A stretch of DNA of 64,000 bases. Origin: Megaustenia siamemsis (taxonomy: Eukaryota; Mollusca; Gastropoda; Stylommatophora; Ariophantidae). This document shows positions 46,701 through 57,699 of the stretch, piece by piece; within the stretch, counting starts at the first letter, position 1, and each line of letters starts with the position of its first letter. The translations under genes were made by a program, and so were the position numbers. The notes below the pieces were generated by a model. It did not search any database. It was not told where the DNA came from and saw only the letters and a program-made list of their open reading frames with translations. The DNA is taken from NCBI GenBank assembly GCA_032433765.1, contig JAVIAB010000124.1:97301202-97365201 (forward strand). The letters run 5' to 3'.

Positions 46701-46739
46701 GTAGGAACAAGGACACATCTTTGCTTTGACACCACAGTG

Positions 46740-48465
46740 CTAATCACTCACACTTCCTTTCCACTCCAACGCTATTTCCTAGCCACATCACCTGTCACAT
46801 GCAATGTTTAATTTGATACAAATAACGTCTTTTACACCAACAGTATCAGATAATTTACTGTATTGTCCTTATATTTTAAAGCAGTATTTATGTACAGTTA
46901 TGTTCTCTTGTCTTAAACGAAAAAGCACCGTGATATAATTCTAGCATATGAATGCCAAACAAATATCTTGTACATCGGCTTTCATCATAATAGCATGTTC
47001 TAGTCAGCATTTCAACATTATAATTAAATATGTTATAGTTTGAGCTAATTTAATAAAGGGAAAATCTGAGTGAACTCAATGAGGAAGATTTCAGTTTCAG
47101 ATTATGAGTAACATTCATATAACCCCGTGTCAAGAATAAGATTATAATTTTCCATGCGCTACGGAACTCAGACACAATAATTTCAACTCAAAGTCGTGAT
47201 GGGTGATAATTTTGTAACATAATTGTGTTTAAACTCCTTGGCTTTTATTGATCGTTCAATACAGTCGTGACAGGTGGGGCAGTGAAAAGATTGACAAATG
47301 ACATTTTGTGCTATAATTAACGTGGCAGACATGTTTCAAAATGCCAGTAGTTGTACAGACACGCTTTATGAGCAATCCAGTTATTTATTTAATTTTACAT
47401 TGCTCTAATTATTATAGCATTTTTATTAATTTAAGAATAGTCAAAGATTTACCGAACATTAATTCGTAACTTATTTCTCACAATGAAGAACATAAATAAT
47501 ACAATAGTGTATGAGAATGAGATTCATGATCACTGTATCCACAGCTTGTTTTAGTTTATTTATTTATAATTTCTTTAAATAATCTAAAAACTTGATCTTT
47601 TCTATATAGATTGTGTATTGTAAAAAATAAATCATCATCGTGTGCCATTCTGTACGTAACCATGCATTCGTTGGTCACTTCATTAATTCATTAACTTTTG
47701 GCATTACAAAGCACTTTTTTTTCTAAAAGGGCTGACATTTCTGGCTCTCAATACGAGCAAAGGGTATTTTTTTTAATCGTGGACGAAATAAAAACTCGAA
47801 CGCGTAGCCACGTAATAATTGAACTGTGCATGCGGTTTTTGGTACTCATCATGATCGAACACCCCCTCCCCACCCCCAACCAACCCCTACCCCAGCAGAT
47901 CTGACAAATGGGATTTATGTATAAAGACGGAATATAGCTTTATTCACGTGCAGGTCTCTGCTTCACTATCCCTCACTCTTTCTTGCTGTCACAGGTTGTC
48001 AGTAGCCAATTTATTTAGCATAGGCCCAATATCTGAAAGTCTAAGCCAACTTAAGCAGTCTCCTGTACAATACATTCTCCAGCCACTGGAGGCAGTGTCC
48101 TCATCGCTATCGACCTCACACCCCAACCCTAGCAGGTCTGACAAATGGGAGAAATGTCTTACCTTTTTACCACCAGTCCCTGACACCTGATATAATTTAA
48201 TAAACTAATGCTCGTAAATATATTAACTTTGCGCTCATATTTACAACGATATTCGGAGAGCTTTTGTCCAAGTGGGAAAAAAAAGCAGGTTATCTCTAAA
48301 ATGAGGTAAGCGGCTCCGTTCACGGCATTTTTTTTAGTCATGTTCAAAACAACATTTCTACACGAAGATCTCGATGTTTCTGTACTAGGCCAGCGACCTT
48401 TGTCGCATTGACTCGCAGTGCCCAGCAACTAACGACTCCAGTTCTGTGATGGTTGATAAGTCATC
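46740..48465. other. Intergenic region
   Basis: AT-rich. CATCATCGTGTGCCATTC at 47630 is a tiny family A LINE terminus. AGCAGATCTGACAAATGGGA (47896) and AGCAGGTCTGACAAATGGGA (48131) form a direct repeat. No gene is supported. Confidence 0.35.
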
Positions 48466-48469
48466 TTAT

Positions 48470-48720
48470 ACGTCCACCAAATTTCTTGTTTCTGGCTGTG
48501 CCCATCTTAACTTTCCAATCCTGTTCCATTGTTTGACCATCTGCAACGACAGAGCAGTTAGCCATCCTGTCCGCTCTTTCATTTCCCCGTAGTCACGTGT
48601 GTCCCGGAACGTAGAAAAAGGTGGCCTTACGTATTTTTGACTTCTGCAATGACTCCACCTATTGCCTGCGTACAGAACCCGCCCCAACTTTTCTTATCAT
48701 GCTCATCGTTTCACTTAGCA
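48470..48720 (-). mobile_element. RNase H fragment of a retroelement, antisense
   Basis: The - strand reads VESLQKSKIRKATFFYVPGH then T, TGA, LRGNERADRMANCSVVADGQ, TMEQDWKVKMGTARNKKFGG. GH(x)nGNERAD is the RNase H signature near the end of the domain. One stop inside the motif. Probably from an I-type LINE or a related element. Confidence 0.65.
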
Positions 48721-48754
48721 TGCAGGCGTGGTTGTAGCCTTGTTTAAAAGATAG

Positions 48755-49012
48755 ATGTAAAGTACGAGACTTGAATCGGCGTCTTAGCACGCGAGTTTTC
48801 ACCCATATGTGCTCGGCCATCTATTCAGAAGTGTTTGGAAACTTCTGGATAGTGTCGTTTCAAGCATCAACACTCACAATGCGAGGCGGCATTCCTCACC
48901 TACCAGAGTGCTGCCCTGGTACCCTTTTCTGCCAGCGGCTGGGTCAACCGTGAGGGTATTTATCGGTAGCCCAGTTGGGTGGTTTTCCCAACTAGACTAC
49001 CGAGGACCCTTT
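48755..49012 (-). mobile_element. S2 SINE-like family, reverse copy
   Basis: Reverse complement of 32017-32355: ACGAGACTTGAATCGGCGTC, TTAGCACGCGAGTTTTC, AGCGGCTGGGTCAACCGTGA and the terminal hairpin CCAACTAGACTACCGAGG. It is missing the middle of the head region. Confidence 0.75.
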
Positions 49013-49069
49013 AAAAGAAACTGATTAACTACGTTTTAACGTTATTAAAAGCACGTTAGCGGGTGTACA

Positions 49070-49330
49070 TGAGTTGTGTTGTTGTTTACTTACGTTTTTC
49101 GGCCCAACACATCCGAATTCAGGATAGCAGTTTTGAGCACCGTGTTGCCTTCCTTCTTTGATCCCTACTCGCTTGGCAAGATTAGATTGGTTAGTCTGTT
49201 TATAGAGACACCGCAAAGAGGAGTAGAGACTGGATGGTTCTGGATCACCGCTACTGGCGCAAGCCTTCAGCTAAAAGTCACTTACAGCTTCCAGCTTTGC
49301 TACTATCAGGCTGGTTGCCTCATAAATGAT
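49070..49330 (+). repeat. Dispersed repeat, partner of 57700-57930
   Basis: Shares CAACACATCCGA, then AGCA... TTTTGAGCACCGTGTT or GCGTGTTGGAGTCAAAGGG, GATCCC, AGATTGGTTAGT or AGACTGGCTAGTGTG, GGCGCAAGCC or GACGCAAACC, and TTCCAGC...CTATCA. Order is kept, identity moderate. Type unknown. Confidence 0.5.
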
Positions 49331-49902
49331 TTAATAAAATATTCAATCAGTAAATATAGAATTCCTGATAAGTGCTAACTGTTATTTATTTTGTTTAATA
49401 TGCGACAATTTTGTTGGGTTATTACATCTATCGGTTTTTTTTATATTTTTCATTCGTTTATAATAGAAGTGCGTTAACACGTTGCATTATAATAAAGAAT
49501 TTAAGCTAAATCTTATTTAAATCCCCGTGGCAATATAAACACAATTTAATTATTATAAACAAACTAAGAGAATGGCTACTGAACAGGCTAATACGGAAAT
49601 GAACAATCCCATGTCAAAACCGTCATCTCGTAAGTCCGCAAACTTTTAAGAATTTGAATAATCCAAATAAAGTAGGTACAATAATGCCCCCAAAACATGT
49701 ACGATTATAATGTTTTAAGAGCCAGGTACGTTCTATTTTTCTAGTTGGGTTGAATGGAGAAGTCAAACTGTGTTCCAACTAGTGCTTACAGTATTGACAA
49801 GTTGGCGTGTAGTGCGTTACCCTAAGCTATAACGGTCTCATACATAAAAGGTGCAATTAAAATTAATGAGTCCAAGTGACGTGTATCAAATGGATAGGGG
49901 AT
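49331..49902. other. Intergenic spacer
   Basis: AT-rich; nothing recognised. Confidence 0.3.
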
Positions 49903-49907
49903 TTTTT

Positions 49908-49974
49908 TAAGGGGGGGGGGGCGCCCCGCGGGAGGGGGGGGGCGCGCCCCGCGGGAGGGGGGGGGGGGGGGGGT
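49908..49974. repeat. G-run / GC palindrome tract
   Basis: Runs of 8 to 20 G interleaved twice with GCGCCCCGCGGGA. It stands out in AT-rich surroundings. It could fold as a quadruplex or hairpin, or be a sequencing or assembly artefact. Confidence 0.8.
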
Positions 49975-50029
49975 GGATATAAAAAATGGAATTAAATTAA
50001 AAACGAAAGTTTACCTCTACGTCTAGCAG

Positions 50030-50215
50030 GTGTTTGGAGTGTATGGTGTTAGCGACCATATTGTTCCCAAACCACGGCTCATTTTTGGTTTATGTGATCG
50101 ATATCACATCAGGTACCCATTTTTAGAGGATGAATCAACTACTGAGCCTTGTCGGTCCGAAACAAAACTCGCCACTGCCATTTCTGTGATTGATTCCGAA
50201 CTATTCTAATCCGGA
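50030..50215 (+). repeat. SINE-core repeat upstream of gene 3
   Basis: Has GTGTATGGTGTTAGCGACCA, GTGATCGATATCACATCAGG, TACCCATTTTTAGAGG, GCCTTGTCGGTCCGAAAC and CGCCACTGCCATT, in the order of the copies at 17150, 53335 and 56880. It ends about 270 bp before GPCR gene 3. Confidence 0.65.
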
Positions 50216-50481
50216 AAAGAACGCACTCAACACTTTGTCTCCGAGGCTTCAAGAAAGAAAATAGAAAGTGATAAAGTGACAGGAATTTCTATTTTAAGAA
50301 TTGTTAAAAGAGTACAGAAAAAAAATATGTGAGGAGAAACTTAAAAGAATGCATGTAAAGGTTACAAGAGAAATTATTGTAAATCTTCAGTTGTACTGAA
50401 GCACACTTGCGTTGCCTTTTAGATAAAAGAGTTCACCCGGCGATCTTGGAGCTATCAGAGACTTTAGATACAATAACGATC

Positions 50482-50665
50482 ATGGGATCTGTTTCGGTAG
50501 AACCGAATACTGTCTTGAGTGACAGATCCACGCACATTTTTCAATGGGTTACCTATGCTGTCCTCTGTCAAATCATCGATGTTTTTGGAATCACGGGCAA
50601 TGTCATTAACATTATCTGTTTTGTGAAGCAAGGGTTCAAAGAGTCCGTTAACGTCAGTTTATTAG
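50482..50665 (+). CDS. GPCR gene 3, exon 1 (TM1)
   Basis: First coding exon of the third receptor (residues 1-61 plus one base). The frame is open from 50407, but that stretch begins with TTG; the first ATG is at 50482 (MGSVSVEPNTVLSDRST). A TTTTAG at 50417-50422 could be an acceptor for a longer N-terminus. TM1 carries FGITGNVINIICFVKQGF and the exon ends SLLG across the junction. The donor is TTAG|GTAAAT at 50666, phase 1. Confidence 0.83.
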
Positions 50666-50758
50666 GTAAATTTGACATCAGTAGAAAATTGATTAGACTT
50701 AATTTAAGGTAACTTAATTGAATGCTAGATACAGTAGACATTGATGCTGGATGAGTGT

Positions 50759-50787
50759 ATGTATATATATATATATATATATATATG
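50759..50787. repeat. (TA)n microsatellite
   Basis: About 13 TA repeats in gene 3 intron 1. Confidence 0.95.
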
Positions 50788-51189
50788 TTTTTGTTGATGT
50801 TGGTGTTGTTTGATAGTATCATCATCACTGCACCTCGGGCGAATACATAGGTGCTCCGATATCGCCCCCGAGAATATCAACAGAGTCAGATGAAAGCCTT
50901 GACCTATGTGCACGAACTCTGTATCACGGTCTGGGATCCACGGTATGGGTAGGTTGTTGCTAACAATTTGGCCTGGACACCGGCTAAATGTAGGACCTTC
51001 TCTTTTCGATTTTAACTGTTAAAGGTTCTTTAACGTGCGCGAACGCACACGAGATCTCCTGTTTATTGCTGTTATCCGAGACGGCTAGGCATTGGATCTC
51101 ACTAGCCAAGAGATCAGGAGAGGGTAACGTCACGAAGAAACCATGTTATTATTTATCTTTTTTCCTCTTGTTCTTGTACTTTTCTCTTT

Positions 51190-51710
51190 CACTGATACCT
51201 AAAAGGTGTCGTGGTTTATATCATTTGTCGTTCTTGTGCTGATCGAATTGTCTGAATTAGTGATTTTCCTTTGTTGTTACATGTCTCTGTCACTGCATCT
51301 ATCCATCTTCTTCTGGGTCTTCCTCTTGGTCTTTTTCCATGCATTCTCGAGAAGAACGCCCTTGATGGTGATTGGTGAGGATTCATTCTGACCAGGTGGC
51401 CAAACCATTTAAGTTGTTGTTGCTCTATATATTCTTAGCGGGGTTTTGTTCCTACCATTTTTCTTATGGTTTCATTTGATACTCTATCGCTTCTTGTGTT
51501 TGTTACTTTTCTCAAGCAACGCATCTCACATGTATTGATCTTTCTTAAATGTGATTTAGGAAGGGTCCATGTTTGACTTTCATAGCACAAAGTTGGTATG
51601 CTATTTATCATTTGTTGTTTAGTTGGCATAGAAATGTTTGGATGTCTTAGCAATGGTGAAAGCTGGTTATTGTTTATGCTTTTGAAAAATCACCATCGCC
51701 TGTTTTTGGC
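51190..51710 (-). mobile_element. LINE family D 3' half, antisense
   Basis: The - strand reads MLRHPNISMPTKQQMINSIP, TLCYESQTWTLPKSHLRKIN, TCEMRCLRKVTN, RVSNETIRKMVG, then QQQLKWFGHLVRMNPHQSPS, FFSRMHGKRPRGRPRRRWID, VTETC. Two frame changes, otherwise readable. Confidence 0.85.
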
Positions 51711-52890
51711 TCTGAACATAGGTCCTTCCTGTCCACAGGCTGACGTCGAACCTCTAGATGTATTTGTTTGTGCCTGCGCGCGCGCGCGTGTGTGTGTTGT
51801 TAAGTAGAATATTAAGCAGGAGACCTGGAAGACGGGAGAATATGGAGAGATACTCGACGTTGCTAGGATCTGATGAACAATTAAAGGGCAAGATTATATT
51901 CTAACAGAGGAGGTTCTAAATATATCATTCATGTGCACACTACTCCAAACGGAAGTCATGACGTGACTTGCAAGATCCAATCGTAAGGTAAAATTTAACC
52001 GCCAAATGAGTTGTTGAACGTCAGACCAGACAAGGACTGGGACAACTCGAGTCGAAGTTTTGCCAAGAGCAACATGTCTGGTTGGGAGAGAGAGAATAGA
52101 GTCCATCCGGAATGAGAATCAAAATAGACTACTTAGTCATGGACGGATAGAGAGATATAGGAACACTCAAGATAGTAGAAAATTAGGAAGAACTAGAGAT
52201 TTCGTTCTTCCCATTAGATTAGTAGATATACCACATCTTGGGTTAGAGAGGGTTAAACAATTTGCTAAGAAAGTGGGAGTTAATAGATTTAACAGGGGAA
52301 TTACCGAGAGATGTAAGTTATTCAGGCACGTTGAACGCTGGTCAGTTTGAAGGAGATTTCGAAATTGTACAAATAGCTTATCGTCACGTGACCGAAGTCG
52401 ATGAGCCAAACTAGAGGGCTGGACAAGTCAGTCTCCCTCAGTACCTCGACCAAGACGTATTTTTGGATAATGAAATGCGCTGCCGGAACAGAGAATGGCT
52501 GATATCAGGATAGGAAGTGTATATGGCTATAATTGAAGTAGAAAGCTCGGCCAACAAGTTAGAAGCATGAAGTTAGACATAGAATGATTTAGAACGTCGG
52601 GACCGTTGTGAACATTTTTAAAAGACTAGCAAGTTATGTTAGAGATTTACAGATACATACAACTAACTGAGTAGCAGCTCGGATTTGTATATTTTACTAT
52701 TCGGTGTGTGTGTGTATGATGTGATCATTGATTTCAAGTCTTTTTAATTGTTCACCTACGATATTACATGCCATTAAATCTGTTGGAGTAATGGCCAGTG
52801 GAGAATTCGCTAGAAATATTACATGGAGTTGTCATTTGATGTTTCAATCCGCGAATGTATATGGCTATACGAATGTATATCAGATGAATA
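51711..52890. other. Intronic spacer, gene 3 intron 1
   Basis: The open frame at 52060-52350 (ERIESIRNENQNRLLSHGRI onward) has no recognised domain and no splice context that links it to a neighbour. (CG/TG)n near 51775-51800. Confidence 0.35.
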
Positions 52891-52894
52891 TCTG

Positions 52895-53243
52895 ATTAGA
52901 GCCTCCCTAGAATAAGTAGAATGTTGAGAATACCTTGGACAGCTAAGAAGAGTAATGAAAACGTTCTGAAAGGAGCCAAAACAAAAAGAGAGCTAACTTC
53001 CAATATTAGGAAGAAACAATCATCATTTTTTTTTTTGGCCATGTAATGAGAAGAGAACAGCTGGAATATACTGTAACAACTGGGAAAATTGAGGGACGAA
53101 GAGATAGAGGGAAGCAAAGAGAAAAGATGCCAGACAACTTAAGAGAATGACTAGGCAGAAGGTCAACAACAGAAATGCTAAATAACTGTCGTGATCGAAA
53201 GTTGTGGAGAGACATGATCACCTACGCCAGCAGGCCCGGATCT

Positions 53244-53280
<37 letters not shown>

Positions 53281-53294
53281 AATGATGATGATGA
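52895..53294 (+). mobile_element. LINE family C 3' end with (GAT)n tail
   Basis: Reads VPWTAKK-like text, GHVMRREQLEYTVTTGKIEG, RRDRGKQREKMPDNLRE, LGRRSTTEMLNNCRDRKLWR and DMITYASRPGS, then stop codons that pass directly into about 50 bp of GAT repeats. Frameshifted near 53030. Confidence 0.85.
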
Positions 53295-53334
53295 GAACAA
53301 GTAGACATTAATAAACATGTGCTAATATTCCCTC

Positions 53335-53540
53335 CCTGGCTTGCTTGTTGTATGAGGTCTATGGCGCTAGTGATCGACTTTTTCTTTGTCCACAACCACA
53401 TTTTTAGTGATGTGGTCGATATCCCGCCAGCCTCCTTTACTTCCACAGAAAAAATGTCTGGTACCAAGTTTTAAAGTCTGGGTGAACTCCAGAGCTCTGT
53501 CTGACAGAAAAGAATATCGCCACATACGTGCGCTGAGCTC
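53335..53540 (+). repeat. SINE-core repeat
   Basis: GGTCTATGGCGCTAGTGATC, GATGTGGTCGATATCCCGCC, TTCCACAGAAAAAATGTCTG, GTACCAAGTTTTAAAGTCTG and GGTGAACTCCAGAGCTCTGT in the common order. It directly follows a LINE tail. Confidence 0.65.
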
Positions 53541-53567
53541 GGACAATTACTAGTAGGCATGAGATCG

Positions 53568-53790
53568 ATGTAGTAGACATTATGTAGACATTAAGTGAAT
53601 ATAATAGATAATAGTAAACGTTTGGTGAATACAGTAGATAGTAGATATTAGCTGAGAGCAGGAGATAATGGCAGACATTAAGTGAATATAATAGGTAATA
53701 GTAAACGTTTGGTGAATACAGTAGATAGTAGATATTAGCTGAGAGCAGGAGATAATGGCAGACATTAAGTGAATTTAGTATATATTGTTG
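53568..53790. repeat. 87-bp tandem duplication
   Basis: GTAAACGTTTGGTGAATACA begins at 53614 and 53701; two full units plus partial edges. Confidence 0.9.
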
Positions 53791-54595
53791 ACGCTTATAG
53801 ATGTTTGCCAAATAAAGTAGATATTAGTAGTAAATATTTATACTAAATACATTAGTGGACATTTAATTGACGTTTAGACATCAATAGGCCAATGATAAAT
53901 ATAGAAGACTAAAGCTGGTGTATCTCTATACACATATATATCCGATCCTCTTTAAACATAAACTGGATACTTATAATTGAAATATGTAGAATCTAGTAAG
54001 TATAAACTAGATATAAAGGACATTAAGGTAATTAATAATATGCTTTCAATGTTGAACGAGATAATTCGATGTGTCATAACTGGTCACTCGAGAGAGAACA
54101 CAACACATAACACAAACAATGGTCTAGTATTTCTTATGTTGCCCAGTTCTTTGAATCATCATTTCGGTCCCTTTGGTCCACTCCAAAAAAATACGAGTTT
54201 GGTACTAGCCTGGCTGTATGAGATACCTGAAAGATTAGAGGAGCACCTATTAAATAAAATGTACTTTATAAGTAAAATAGAAACAATTGTAAATTCAAAA
54301 GATGAAACTTGCATTAGTAAAAATATAGTTTAAACATTATGATCTCAAAACAACAATTTTATGCACATTTACTGAAGTCACCAAACATTGAGTCATATAC
54401 TGTCTTTAACGTTCGTATGTGTTCGACTTTTGCGTGTGTTTTGTCTTCTAAGTGTACATTTAAAGCGAATTGCACTGTATTAAAACAGGCCAATGAATTG
54501 CAATACATGGCAACAATGTTAATTTCGTATGGTATATACACAATATAAATAAGATGAAGACTAATTCAGGACACGGCGACCATTTCAAGAATGAT
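53791..54595. other. Intronic spacer, gene 3 intron 1
   Basis: The 118-codon frame at 53977-54333 has no recognised domain; nothing else seen. Confidence 0.3.
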
Positions 54596-54599
54596 TAAG

Positions 54600-54905
54600 A
54601 TATTGTGTTATCCATTTTTGACAGCGGAAATTTTAAAAAATGTTTTTGGTGTAAGTGTGGCCATTCTTGGCCTATGGATGTGAATCCTGAACTATAGGAC
54701 AGCAGACAAGAAAAGTGGGAATTGTGAAGGATAGGTAAACAGAGAAATAGATGGGAAGGCAAAATAACCAAATGGACTTGACTTAGCAGAGTTCAAAAGA
54801 ATAACTGAAGATAGAGATCAATGCAGAAAGGTTGATGAAGTCATGTCAGAAGTTCCTCAAAGACCCCATAGGATTGTGGGATCAAGAAGACCTCGTTTGT
54901 CTTAA
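54600..54905 (+). mobile_element. LINE 3' remnant
   Basis: Reads LAYGCES, stop, TIGQQTRK, then in another frame GLDLAEFKRITEDRDQCRKV and DEVMSEVPQRPHRIVGSRRP. The Y-G-x-E-S-W-T-like and DRDxxRK pieces are typical of LINE C-termini. Confidence 0.6.
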
Positions 54906-55048
54906 GTTTTCCCTTTCAAGATGACTACATTATCAATAAATGTAGTCAAATACGTTTTTTAAATCTGTTTCAAAAATGTGAAAACAATGTTATTAATTAG
55001 ATATATTTCCGTTTCTATTAATTGGAAGGAAACATGTCATCTAATAAT

Positions 55049-55109
55049 CAAGGAGCCAGTAGTGGGGTGTAACGTACACTCATATACACAACCCACTACT
55101 GGCTCCTTG
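55049..55109. repeat. 18-bp perfect hairpin
   Basis: Arms at 55049-55066 (CAAGGAGCCAGTAGTGGG) and 55092-55109 with a 25-bp loop. Isolated in gene 3 intron 1; no transposase nearby. Confidence 0.85.
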
Positions 55110-55263
55110 CTACCAGCTTTACCGCAGCACTGCATTTATTTGCCCGTTCCCCATAAAACAATCAATATGAAACAGGACAAATAAAGGGTTCATCAGTTAT
55201 GCAAAGGAAAAGAGATTAAAAATTAATAAGGATAAATAAACAGAAAGGAAACATCTGACCTGG

Positions 55264-55266
55264 GTA

Positions 55267-55309
<43 letters not shown>

Positions 55310-55332
55310 GCCTGCCTGCCTGCCTGCCTGCC

Positions 55333-55365
<33 letters not shown>

Positions 55366-55435
55366 GCCTGCCTGCCTGTCTGCCTGCCTGCCTGCCTGCC
55401 TGCCTGTCTGTCTGTCTGTCTGTCCGTCTGACTGT
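55264..55435. repeat. (CTGT)n/(CCTG)n microsatellite
   Basis: Blocks of CTGT and CCTG alternate. It ends about 255 bp before gene 3 exon 2. Confidence 0.96.
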
Positions 55436-55691
55436 CTATCTCTCTTCTTTCTTTCTTTCTCTGTTCTTTATTTGACAGACACATTGAATAAAAAAAAAAT
55501 AGGATGTATAGCGCTGTAGATACACACACCAACAACAATACTAAACATGTCACACGAGTGTAGTGAATAAAGTCAGTAAAATAATATGAAAGCTCTTCAT
55601 ATTTCACAATAGAGGAATAGAAAGACAAATATATATCCATTGCCATCTATTTTTTCACTCAGCTGTTTTTTTTCTTATTCTGGTACTTAAG

Positions 55692-55906
55692 GTCTGGCTG
55701 TTACCGACATTGGTTGCCTGGTGACCTTAATCTGGACAAACATCTGCTATACCCCGCCCTTCGGAACAGCAGAGTTGCCATTCGATTATAACGAGTTTCA
55801 GTACCTGACGAGTGGGATGGCTCACGTCACGTTCGCTAGGGTCAGCAGTTGGATCACAGCTTTAATCACCTTGGAGAGATGCCTGTGCATTGCCATGCCA
55901 TTAAAG
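55692..55906 (+). CDS. GPCR gene 3, exon 2 (TM2-TM3)
   Basis: Second coding exon, 215 bp, residues 63-133. The acceptor is GTACTTAAG at 55691 and the donor is AAG|GTAGGT at 55907. It reads LAVTDIGCLVTLIWTNICY, then PFDYNEFQYLTSGMAHVTF, then TM3 with ERC at 123-125 and MPLK. It differs from genes 1 and 2 in loop 1, where GMAHVTFARV replaces GVPHTVFTRL or GVPHTVFTRI. Confidence 0.9.
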
Positions 55907-55909
55907 GTA

Positions 55910-56350
55910 GGTTCTGAGGTATAAGTAGCAGACCGCTCACAGTGTGTGGATGCACCAACTAGACGTATCTTCACGCTAATGTTGATATGTTGTCATGAGC
56001 ATGCAGGAGGAGTTCCTGGCAAGGAAATGGCTGACAGGATACCAGGAACTTTGTGCAAGGGGCGGTAAATATGAATAAACTTGACATGGCGATGGCTGTT
56101 AGAGACCAACTCTCACAGGACGTTGACAACGAAATGGAGGACAATATACGCGTTTAGAGGAATGGTGGAACGGGCTGGCACGAAAAGTAGAAAAGGGAAA
56201 AGCAACCTCAGCAAAAAGGGACGTAAAACGTTAAATCGGTGCAGAGCAAGAATAATCAGTAGAACAACACTTTGATGGTTCAATAAACGGGCTGCGAAGC
56301 GAATAGATGATTGTCCCAAAAGCGATGACACCGGCCCAAAGTAAAGTAAA
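55910..56350. other. Intronic spacer, gene 3 intron 2
   Basis: No recognised feature; ends with AGTAAAGTAAAGTAAAGT. Confidence 0.3.
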
Positions 56351-56355
56351 GTAAA

Positions 56356-56855
56356 GTCATCATCAAGTACCAAGCTTGCTGGCGTAGGTGATCATGTCTC
56401 TCCACAACTTTCGATCACGACAGTTATTTATCATTTCTGTGGTTGACCTTATGCCAAGCCATTCTCTGAAGCTGTCTGGTATCTTTTCTCTTTGCTGCTT
56501 TCTATCTCTTAGTCCCTCAATTTTCCCAGTTGTTACAATATATTCCCACTGTTCTCATCTCATTACATGGCTAAAAAATGATGATTTTTTTTCTTTCTAA
56601 TATTGGAAATTAGCTCTCTTTTTGCTTTGGCCTCTTTCAGAACGTCTTCATTACTCTTCTTAGCTGCCCATGGTGTTCTCAACATTCTTTTGTAAAACCA
56701 CATTTCTGCAGCCTCCAGTGATTTTCTTGTCTGTTGTCCACTTTCCCATGATTCACATCCATATGTTAAGACTGGCTCAAAGTAACATTTAAGAACTCAT
56801 TTTCGTGTTTCTATTGTCAAAAATGGATTGCATAATATCTTCCTCATTTTTTCGA
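56356..56855 (-). mobile_element. LINE family C 3' part, antisense
   Basis: The + strand begins CATCATCAAGTACCAAGCTT, the reverse of the family C end; it contains the reverse of STTEMINNCRDRKLWRDM, of EYIVTTGKIEG, and of MLRTPWAAKKSNEDVLKEAK. Frameshifted. Confidence 0.8.
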
Positions 56856-56879
56856 AAAGTAAAGTAAAGTAAAAGTCTA

Positions 56880-57095
56880 CCCCTCCCCATATCTTTATAG
56901 GCTAAAGATGATAGTGACAAGATTTTCCAGTGACGAAATGGACATTTTTAGACGATGTGGTCAGTATGATGCCATGTCCCCTTTACTTTCCAGAAAATCT
57001 CTGGTACCCATTTTTAGAGCCTGGATAAACCCCAGAGCCCTGTCAATCCGAAAAAAATCACCTCGTCTGGTAATTGAACCCAGATACATATTAGA
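56880..57095 (+). repeat. SINE-core repeat
   Basis: GATGTGGTCAGTATGATGCC, CTTTACTTTCCAGAAAATCT, GGTACCCATTTTTAGAGCCT, GATAAACCCCAGAGCCCTGT and CAATCCGAAAAAAATCACC. Confidence 0.65.
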
Positions 57096-57245
57096 AGGTA
57101 TGTGCTGATATTGTAGGCAGTACTGATATAGTAGGTATGTGCTGATATAGTAGGTATGTGCTAAATATAGCAGGTATGTGGTAAATATAGTAGGTATGTG
57201 GTAAATATAGTAGGTATGTGGTAAATATAGTAGGTGTTAGTAGAC
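57096..57245. repeat. About 20-bp tandem repeat
   Basis: Seven units of TAGTAGGTATGTGGTAAATA or GTGCTGATA variants. Confidence 0.88.
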
Positions 57246-57300
57246 ATTAATAGGCGTCAATCCGAAAATGCTGCCACACCCTGGGAAATAAACCCGCAGC

Positions 57301-57565
57301 TGGGAACCGCGATAGATCAGTGGTTAGTGAATTGGACTACAAAGGACAAGAGGTAGGGTTCGATCCCAACCGACAGCTTCTGGGTTCACCCAGCCTTAAA
57401 TGGGTACCGGATTTTTTCTGGGAAAGTAAAGTGGCACGGGCGTAATACCGACCACATTACCCCAAAAATCACGTGCTGAAGGTTTGTAAAATTGTTGGTC
57501 ACTAACACCATATTCCCTATACGCCACTTGGCGTGACGGGGGTGCTTTACTTTGTTTTTTTTTTA
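57301..57565 (+). mobile_element. Full-length SINE S1
   Basis: Head GGAACCGCGATAGATCAGTG, B box GGTTCGATCCC near 57357, core GCACGGGCGTAATACCGACC, end GCCACTTGGCGTGACGGGGG and T tail. The A box has one change (AGATCAG for AGCTCAG). TSD not seen. Confidence 0.88.
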
Positions 57566-57699
57566 TTCGGATCCGTAGTTAGCGCAATAACGATTAGGTT
57601 CCAAAGTTCTCCTTCTTGCTTTCAATCGACGACTAATGGAATAGGTAGACCTCTTCGTCATTCGCCATTTTAAAGGCGTTAAGTGGGCGTAGGTACGTT

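Noticed and set aside
47948..48190. 80-codon frame, possible small gene
   Set aside because: No domain, no splice or promoter context, and an opposite-strand frame of similar length overlaps it.
52060..52350. 96-codon frame ERIESIRNENQNRLL
   Set aside because: No recognisable family; length is within chance for this window.
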